NCBI GenBank assembly: GCA_023055355.1
Contig: JALJCS010000020.1
Coordinates: 5,873,001-5,937,000, forward strand
Reading direction: 5' to 3'
DNA: 64,000 nucleotides
Source of the DNA: Agelaius tricolor
Lineage: Eukaryota; Chordata; Aves; Passeriformes; Icteridae
Made by a program: the position numbers and the translations under genes. Under the pieces are notes generated by a model. It made no database searches. It saw only the letters and a program-made list of their open reading frames with translations, and was not told the origin of the DNA. This document shows positions 63,801 to 64,000 of this stretch, in pieces. The stretch's first letter is position 1. Each line of letters starts with the position of its first letter.

Positions 63801-64000
63801 CCACGTTTGGCAAACAATCCCTTCTTTAATAGGCTCCAGTGTATTTCACAGGAGACCAGCTTTAATCTCTGGTCAAATTCAGTTATGCAGCAGAATGTTT
63901 CTTTCTACCTATGTACAAATACAGGATAGTTGGAGGAGTAAACCACCAAATGGGAGGTCAGCCATAAACTGGATAAACTCCACCACTGCCTGCCAAAATT

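Larger units (their letters stand above)
1..64000 (-). other. GALNT9: GALNT9 gene body, internal part (runs off both ends)
   Basis: The window lies inside one minus-strand gene. Four exons at 54233-54067, 52347-52173, 39928-39731 and 32120-32003 splice together in frame and give about 219 residues of a GT27 polypeptide GalNAc-transferase. In this family the enzyme is a Golgi type II membrane protein that transfers GalNAc from UDP-GalNAc to Ser/Thr; GALNT9 is described as mainly neural with weak or restricted activity in vitro. Among paralogues, segments such as HGYNWGLWCMYIIPPQDWL and VVDREYFGEIGLLDPGMEVY agree with GALNT9 as I remember it and differ from GALNT17 and GALNT18. The anchor, stem, last catalytic part and lectin domain were not found here. 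The assignment rests on remembered family sequences and not on a search. Confidence 0.92.
54234..64000 (-). other. GALNT9: Intronic sequence upstream of the first exon seen
   Basis: At least 9.8 kb of intron before the 54233 acceptor. It contains two LTR copies of one family (54356-54808 and 56357-56777), an A tract at 57158-57172 and another at 59626-59641, a 66 bp-period partial duplication near 60780, and a CpG-bearing stretch at 60385-60600. The exon encoding the end of the stem region, expected to precede the Lys/Arg-Cys junction, was not found. Confidence 0.8.

Noticed and set aside
1..64000. CR1 LINE copies, tRNA genes and snRNA pseudogenes
   Set aside because: I looked for the usual CR1 3' tail octamers and cloverleaf boxes by eye and recognised none. 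Old fragments could still be found by repeat masking.

Overview
This is vertebrate, almost certainly avian, nuclear DNA. It holds no prokaryotic gene arrangement. It is the interior of one gene on the minus strand, a bird orthologue of GALNT9 (polypeptide N-acetylgalactosaminyltransferase 9, a Golgi type II membrane protein of the GT27 family). Four coding exons were found at 54233-54067, 52347-52173, 39928-39731 and 32120-32003, in transcription order. They join in frame across clean GT-AG sites (phases 1, 2, 2 and then 0) and encode about 219 consecutive residues, roughly residues 141-359 of a protein of about 600. This is the core of the GT-A catalytic domain, including the DxH metal motif. 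The N-terminal anchor and stem exons (above 64000) and the C-terminal catalytic and ricin-type lectin exons (below 1) were not found and probably lie outside.

The rest is intron. 54234-64000 carries two copies of one LTR family. 52348-54066 is a short intron with nothing recognised. 39929-52172 carries an LTR 85 bp from an exon, a pair of duplicated blocks, another LTR, and a GC-rich minisatellite that begins 25 bp before a splice acceptor. 32121-39730 carries a sense-strand LTR 113 bp beyond a splice donor and a 200 bp A/C-only-like tract. 1-32002 is long and exon-free, with a 124 bp direct duplication, a diverged LTR, a microsatellite and several short tandem repeats.

Six LTR-like elements are recognisable. 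Five lie antisense to GALNT9. Their sequence types resemble endogenous retrovirus LTRs common in songbirds, so a passerine host is inferred from memory of those families and not from a search. No CR1 LINE tail was recognised.

No independent second gene, RNA gene, CRISPR array or novel multi-gene system is supported. The most interesting feature is the neighbourhood of the 39731-39928 exon, squeezed between a minisatellite that seems to supply its branch point and a same-strand LTR with a canonical poly(A) hexamer at its edge. A few CpG-bearing intronic stretches look like candidate conserved enhancers, on compositional grounds only.
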